This document shows positions 37,704 through 40,725 of a DNA stretch of 40,725 nt, piece after piece. The notes beneath the pieces were generated by a model. It was not told the origin of the DNA, searched no databases, and was given only the letters and a program-made list of their open reading frames with translations. The position numbers and the translations under genes are program-made. The stretch covers positions 1 to 40,725 of the forward strand of contig CAKSLQ010000016.1 in NCBI GenBank assembly GCA_934467415.1. Reading direction: 5' to 3'. Numbering within the stretch: the stretch's first letter is position 1; the number at the start of each line of letters is the position of its first letter. Source of the stretch: an uncultured Eubacteriales bacterium (lineage in GTDB: Bacteria > Bacillota > Clostridia > Oscillospirales > CAG-272).

Positions 37704-39155
37704 TTATTTCTCCGAAGAGTTGATCTGGAAGTCAACTGCCTGTGCGCCCTTCTCTTCCGAGTCGAAGGTGTAATCCTTGCCGGGCAGAATCGCGTTGAGG
37801 ACGATGCCCGCGATGGATGCAACCGCGAGTGCGGAGAGCGAGATGCCGACGCCGCCGATCGTGAAGCTGACCGAGCCGAGGCCGAGTGCGCAGACCAGAA
37901 TGATCGCCGCGACGATCAGGTTGCGGCTCTTCGTGAAGTCGACCTGGTTTTCAACAACGTTGCGCACACCGATGGCTGAGATCATGCCGTAGAGGACAAA
38001 GGAGATACCGCCGATGATGGCCGTGGGGATCAGGTGAATCAGCGCCGCAAACTTGGGGCTGAAGGAGAGGACTGCCGCGAAAACCGCCGCGATGCGGATG
38101 ACGCGGGGGTCGTAGACTCTCGAGAGGGCAAGCACGCCGGTGTTCTCACCGTAGGTCGTGTTTGCGGGCGCACCGAAGAGCGATGCCAGCGTGGTTGCGA
38201 TACCGTCGCCGACGAGCGTTCTGTGCAGGCCGGGATCCTGGATGTAGTTCTTGCCGACCGTGGAGGAGATCGCCGAGATGTCGCCGATATGCTCCATCAT
38301 GGTTGCCAGCGAAATCGGCATGATGGCAACGATCGAGCTGATGATGAGCGAGGTGTTCGAGAAGTCAACGCCGCCGAAGACCGTGTGCTTCCAGTTGACC
38401 GGGAGACCGATCCATGCCGCACTCTTCAGCTGTTCAAGCGCCTCGGTGGAGAAGAGAATCAGGTTCTCCTTGCCGGCGATGGCGATGTACTGCGCGTCGC
38501 CGACCGTGATGGTCTGACCGAGGGTCAGTGCAAAGATGACCGCCACCGCGCAGGAGCCGAGCACGCCGAGCAGGATCGGGATGATCTTCGCCATGCCGCG
38601 TCCCCAGACGTTGAAGACGATGATGATTGCCAGCGCGACCAGCGCGACGGGCCAGTTGGTCTTGCAGTTGTCAACCGCCGAGCCTGCAAGGCCGAGACCG
38701 ATTGCAACGATGATGGGGCCGGTGACGACCGGCGGGAAGAAGCGCATGACCTTGTTTGCGCCGACCGCACGAATCAGTGCCGCCAGCACAAGATACACGA
38801 GACCCGCGCAGGCAACGCCGAGGCAGGCATAGGGCAGAAGCTCCGTCTTTGTCATGGTCTCATAGCCTGCCGTCCCGGCAAGACCGGTGATGGCAGCGTA
38901 GCCGCCGAGGAACGCGAAGGACGAACCGAGGAATGCGGGGACCTTGCCGCCGGTGACCAGGTGGAAGAAGAGCGTGCCGAGACCTGCAAACAGCAGCGTC
39001 GAGGCGACGTCAAGTCCGGTCAGAAGCGGGACGAGCACGGTTGCGCCGAACATGGCGAACATGTGCTGCAGGCCGAGGATGAGCATCTTCGGCACACCGA
39101 GCGTGCGGGCATCGTAAATGCCGTTTTCGGGGATTGCGTTTTTCTTTTTAGTCAT
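37704..39155 (-). CDS. uraA: Uracil/xanthine permease (NCS2 family), uracil permease
   Basis: From ATG 39155 (GAGGAGG five bases upstream) the product is 483 residues with about fourteen membrane segments. NCS2 signatures include LGLQHMFAMFGATVLVPLLTG, FLGSSFAFLGGYAAI, and the QH-less motif region NTTYGENTGVLALSRVYD typical of UraA-type uracil transporters. It imports uracil with protons. The PyrR-type attenuator in its leader supports a pyrimidine substrate rather than a purine. It is monocistronic. A longer in-frame reading upstream would run through the attenuator and is rejected. Confidence 0.93.
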   Translation of the reverse strand: MTKKKNAIPENGIYDARTLGVPKMLILGLQHMFAMFGATVLVPLLTGLDVASTLLFAGLGTLFFHLVTGGKVPAFLGSSFAFLGGYAAITGLAGTAGYETMTKTELLPYACLGVACAGLVYLVLAALIRAVGANKVMRFFPPVVTGPIIVAIGLGLAGSAVDNCKTNWPVALVALAIIIVFNVWGRGMAKIIPILLGVLGSCAVAVIFALTLGQTITVGDAQYIAIAGKENLILFSTEALEQLKSAAWIGLPVNWKHTVFGGVDFSNTSLIISSIVAIMPISLATMMEHIGDISAISSTVGKNYIQDPGLHRTLVGDGIATTLASLFGAPANTTYGENTGVLALSRVYDPRVIRIAAVFAAVLSFSPKFAALIHLIPTAIIGGISFVLYGMISAIGVRNVVENQVDFTKSRNLIVAAIILVCALGLGSVSFTIGGVGISLSALAVASIAGIVLNAILPGKDYTFDSEEKGAQAVDFQINSSEK

Positions 39156-39206
39156 ACTTTCCTCCTCAAATTCTCTTTTCGGAGGCACAGGCCGCGCCGC
39201 AGGCAT

Positions 39207-39292
39207 AAAAAAAGCCTTGCCGCGCAGGCAAGACAAAAGTATCCGCGCATAGACGGATTCCATAAAATCTTGCCGGCATCTCTGTACCGTCT
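39207..39292 (-). promoter_or_regulatory. PyrR-type transcription attenuator in the uraA leader
   Basis: In the minus-strand leader, AGACGG (39292-39287) and CCGTCT (39256-39251) close a hairpin whose loop side reads ACAGAGATGCCGGCAAGA, resembling the PyrR-binding element. Downstream, CTTGCC-TGCGC-GGCAAG (39232-39216) followed by T7 is an intrinsic terminator. GGCAAGA of the first hairpin can instead pair with TCTTGCC of the terminator, forming an antiterminator. This is the three-way switch of PyrR-controlled genes. PyrR binding itself is inference. Confidence 0.7.
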
Positions 39293-39310
39293 TAAAGATT
39301 TACTGGGTGT

Positions 39311-39339
39311 AGTATAGCACAACGTCACGGCTTTGTAAA
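39311..39339 (-). promoter_or_regulatory. Promoter of uraA
   Basis: TTTACA (39339-39334) and TATACT (39316-39311) are 17 bases apart. The leader is about 150 bases, long enough for the attenuator. Confidence 0.7.
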
Positions 39340-39406
39340 CCTTTTTTTGAAAAAAAGATAAATTTGTCGTTTTGCCCATATTCCCGCCTCTTTTTTCAAA
39401 AACGCC

Positions 39407-39435
39407 TTGCAAATGCGCCATAGCTCGTGTATAAT
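39407..39435 (+). promoter_or_regulatory. Promoter of yajC
   Basis: TTGCAA (39407-39412) and a perfect TATAAT (39430-39435) are 17 bases apart; GGAGG lies five bases before the ATG at 39468. Confidence 0.75.
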
Positions 39436-39467
39436 AAGAAAGTAAATTCAAAATCACGGAGGCTACT

Positions 39468-39833
39468 ATGCTTAATTTCCTTTTGGATGCAGCCGCAGGC
39501 GCGACTGAAACCGCGGAAAGCAGCCCGCTCGCGGCGCTTTCCATGCCGATCATGCTGATCGCGATGATCGCGATCTTCTATTTCCTGATGATCCGCCCGC
39601 AGAAGAAGCAGGAGAAGGAAGCGCAGAACATGCGCGATTCTCTGGCGATCGGCGACGAGATCACCACCATCGGCGGCATCATCGGCGAGATCGTCTCCAT
39701 CAAGGACGAGACCGTCACGATCGAGACCAGCAAGGCGGGCACCAAGATCCGCTTCCTCAAGACCGCGATCCGCAGCGTAGACGTCAGCGCGGCCAGCAAG
39801 AAGCAGGCTGCCGAGGGCGCAAAGGCGGAGTAA
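39468..39833 (+). CDS. yajC: Preprotein translocase subunit YajC
   Basis: The 121-residue protein has a short extracytoplasmic N-terminus, one membrane segment (about 27-43, PIMLIAMIAIFYFLMIRPQ) and the YajC signature RPQKKQEKE, followed by the cytoplasmic domain LAIGDEITTIGGIIGEIVSI. YajC associates with SecDF at the Sec translocon. Here it is monocistronic with its own terminator; secD, secF and tgt are not in the window. Confidence 0.95.
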   Translation: MLNFLLDAAAGATETAESSPLAALSMPIMLIAMIAIFYFLMIRPQKKQEKEAQNMRDSLAIGDEITTIGGIIGEIVSIKDETVTIETSKAGTKIRFLKTAIRSVDVSAASKKQAAEGAKAE

Positions 39834-39843
39834 ACCGGAAAAC

Positions 39844-39878
39844 AAAAAGCGAACGGACTTGTGTCCGTTCGCTTTTTT
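39844..39878. terminator. Bidirectional terminator between yajC and the SLH gene
   Basis: A perfect 15-bp stem (39844-39858 with 39863-39877), loop TTGT, T-runs on both strands. Confidence 0.85.
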
Positions 39879-39901
39879 GTATACCCCGCTTGCGGCACGC
39901 C

Positions 39902-40725
39902 TTATTTCGGGACTTCGAGCATACGCATAAATACGGCGGCAGCCTGGGCTCTGGTCGCGTTCGCCCGCGGCAGGAAGCGGCCGTCGGCATGACCCGCCAT
40001 CAGCGCCTCTCCGGCAGCCCAGCTGACAGCATCTTTCGCATAATCCGAGATGTCGCCGCTGTCCGTGTAGGTGACTGTCCCGCTCGTCTTTGTGTCATAT
40101 CCCTTGAGAGCGGCATAGCGGTAAATGATGGCCGCCATCTGCTCCCGGTTGATCGGCTCATTCGGCGCGAACCGTGTTTCGGAAACGCCGGCGACAATGC
40201 CGTTTGCGCTTGCCCAGGCGACGGCCTTTTCATAATAGCCGCCGATCTCAACATCGGCAAACGCGGCGCTTCCCGCCTGCGGCTCCTTCTCGATGCGATA
40301 GAGAATCATGACAAACATCGCTCGGGTCACATCCGTGTCCGGTGAGAATTTCGTATCCGAAACGCCCTTCATCAGGCCGCCTGCATATGCGAATTTCACC
40401 GACCTGTAAAACCAGTCGCTTTCCCGCACATCGCCGAACGGGTTTTTCCACGCCTGTCCAGAAGTCGTGTCGATGTCCTCCTTCTCTTTCCACATTATGA
40501 TGCCCAGCACGGCGTCGATGCGGTACGTCCACTGCGTTTTCGTATCGACAAAGATGAGCAGATAGTAGGGCGATTTGATACCCCCGTCCACCAGGGTCTC
40601 CTCGAGGAACGTGACCCTGTCCGTGCAGCCGGCGTCCTCCACGGCGATCCGCCTTGCCTCGGCAGGCAGAATGTACTTGTTCCGGAAGATGATTTCGCCG
40701 GTCTTTGCGTCAATCTGATAGTAGT
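39902..40725 (-). CDS. PepSY-SLH surface protein (partial, 5' end outside window)
   Basis: The frame is open to the right edge, so the N-terminus is missing. The first visible residues, YYQIDAKTGEIIFR, end one PepSY repeat. A second PepSY domain follows (PAEARRIAVEDAGC ... YRIDAVLGIIMWKEKED). The C-terminal part has three SLH repeats with FGDVRESDWFYRSVKFAYAGG, FADVEIGGYYEKAVAWASANGI and a last copy ending AAAVFMRMLEVPK. PepSY domains are found in peptidase propeptides and surface proteins and may inhibit proteases; SLH repeats anchor to cell wall polymers. A GTG at 40642 lies inside the frame but is not the true start. A wall-anchored PepSY protein is the safe call; any enzymatic part would lie outside the window. 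Confidence 0.85.
   Translation of the reverse strand, partial: YYQIDAKTGEIIFRNKYILPAEARRIAVEDAGCTDRVTFLEETLVDGGIKSPYYLLIFVDTKTQWTYRIDAVLGIIMWKEKEDIDTTSGQAWKNPFGDVRESDWFYRSVKFAYAGGLMKGVSDTKFSPDTDVTRAMFVMILYRIEKEPQAGSAAFADVEIGGYYEKAVAWASANGIVAGVSETRFAPNEPINREQMAAIIYRYAALKGYDTKTSGTVTYTDSGDISDYAKDAVSWAAGEALMAGHADGRFLPRANATRAQAAAVFMRMLEVPK

Noticed and set aside
38034..39317. 427-codon plus-strand frame opposite uraA
   Set aside because: Asp/Arg/Glu-rich antisense translation that crosses the uraA promoter and attenuator.
1..40725. CRISPR arrays, tRNA and rRNA genes
   Set aside because: No regularly spaced direct repeats, cloverleaf-like genes ending in CCA or rRNA-like conserved stretches were noticed on reading; a dedicated search was not possible.

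Overview
The window comes from a GC-rich, endospore-forming, anaerobic member of the Bacillota, most likely a gut Oscillospiraceae/Ruminococcaceae-type clostridium. The evidence is a full-length spoIVA, S-layer homology (SLH) proteins, strong AGGAGG-type ribosome binding sites, an electron-bifurcating lactate-dehydrogenase-type operon, and ferredoxin-linked membrane proteins. Assignment to family or genus is inference. No rRNA, tRNA or CRISPR array was seen.

Layout, left to right. (1) 1-1420: a partial SnoaL-like gene divergent from an HxlR-family regulator, with a 14-bp palindrome between them; this end is visibly more AT-rich. (2) 1539-6658: a VanRS/OmpR-type two-component system facing away from a four-gene operon: a tiny CXXC protein, a NapH-like polyferredoxin membrane protein, a thioredoxin lipoprotein and an MsrA-MsrB lipoprotein. 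Together these look like an extracytoplasmic methionine-sulfoxide repair chain. (3) 6832-9284: a MATE exporter divergent from a LytTR regulator plus DUF3021 membrane protein pair, with LytTR-like direct repeats between them. (4) 9381-10859: spoIVA behind a sigma-E-like promoter. (5) 10993-11645: a Phd/RelE-type toxin-antitoxin pair. (6) 11687-16710: ung, a DUF2975/HTH/DUF4173 operon, an unidentified membrane protein, and azlCD. (7) 16768-19808: a Crp/Fnr-like regulator heading an ABC importer operon (NitT/TauT type). (8) 20052-23447: etfB-etfA-FAD dehydrogenase (LctBCD-like). (9) 23549-29049: a zinc-ribbon protein and livJHMGF for branched-chain amino acids. (10) 29257-29532: a MITE-like element with 27-bp inverted ends, directly upstream of a DUF554 gene. 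(11) 30365-36137: two tandem, paralogous, secreted sialidase-fold proteins with CBM9-like domains, one with SLH anchors. (12) 36389-40725: a D,D-carboxypeptidase, a uracil permease behind a PyrR-type attenuator, yajC, and a partial PepSY-SLH protein.

The recurrent theme is the cell envelope and amino-acid economy: surface repair of oxidised methionine, S-layer attached glycan-related proteins, peptidoglycan trimming, and amino-acid import and export, plus 2-hydroxyacid oxidation coupled to ferredoxin. Most transcription units are cleanly bounded by sigma-A-like promoters with 16-18 bp spacers and by perfect-stem intrinsic terminators, so operon limits can be called with good confidence. Long antisense ORFs opposite most genes are a by-product of GC-rich third positions and were not annotated.
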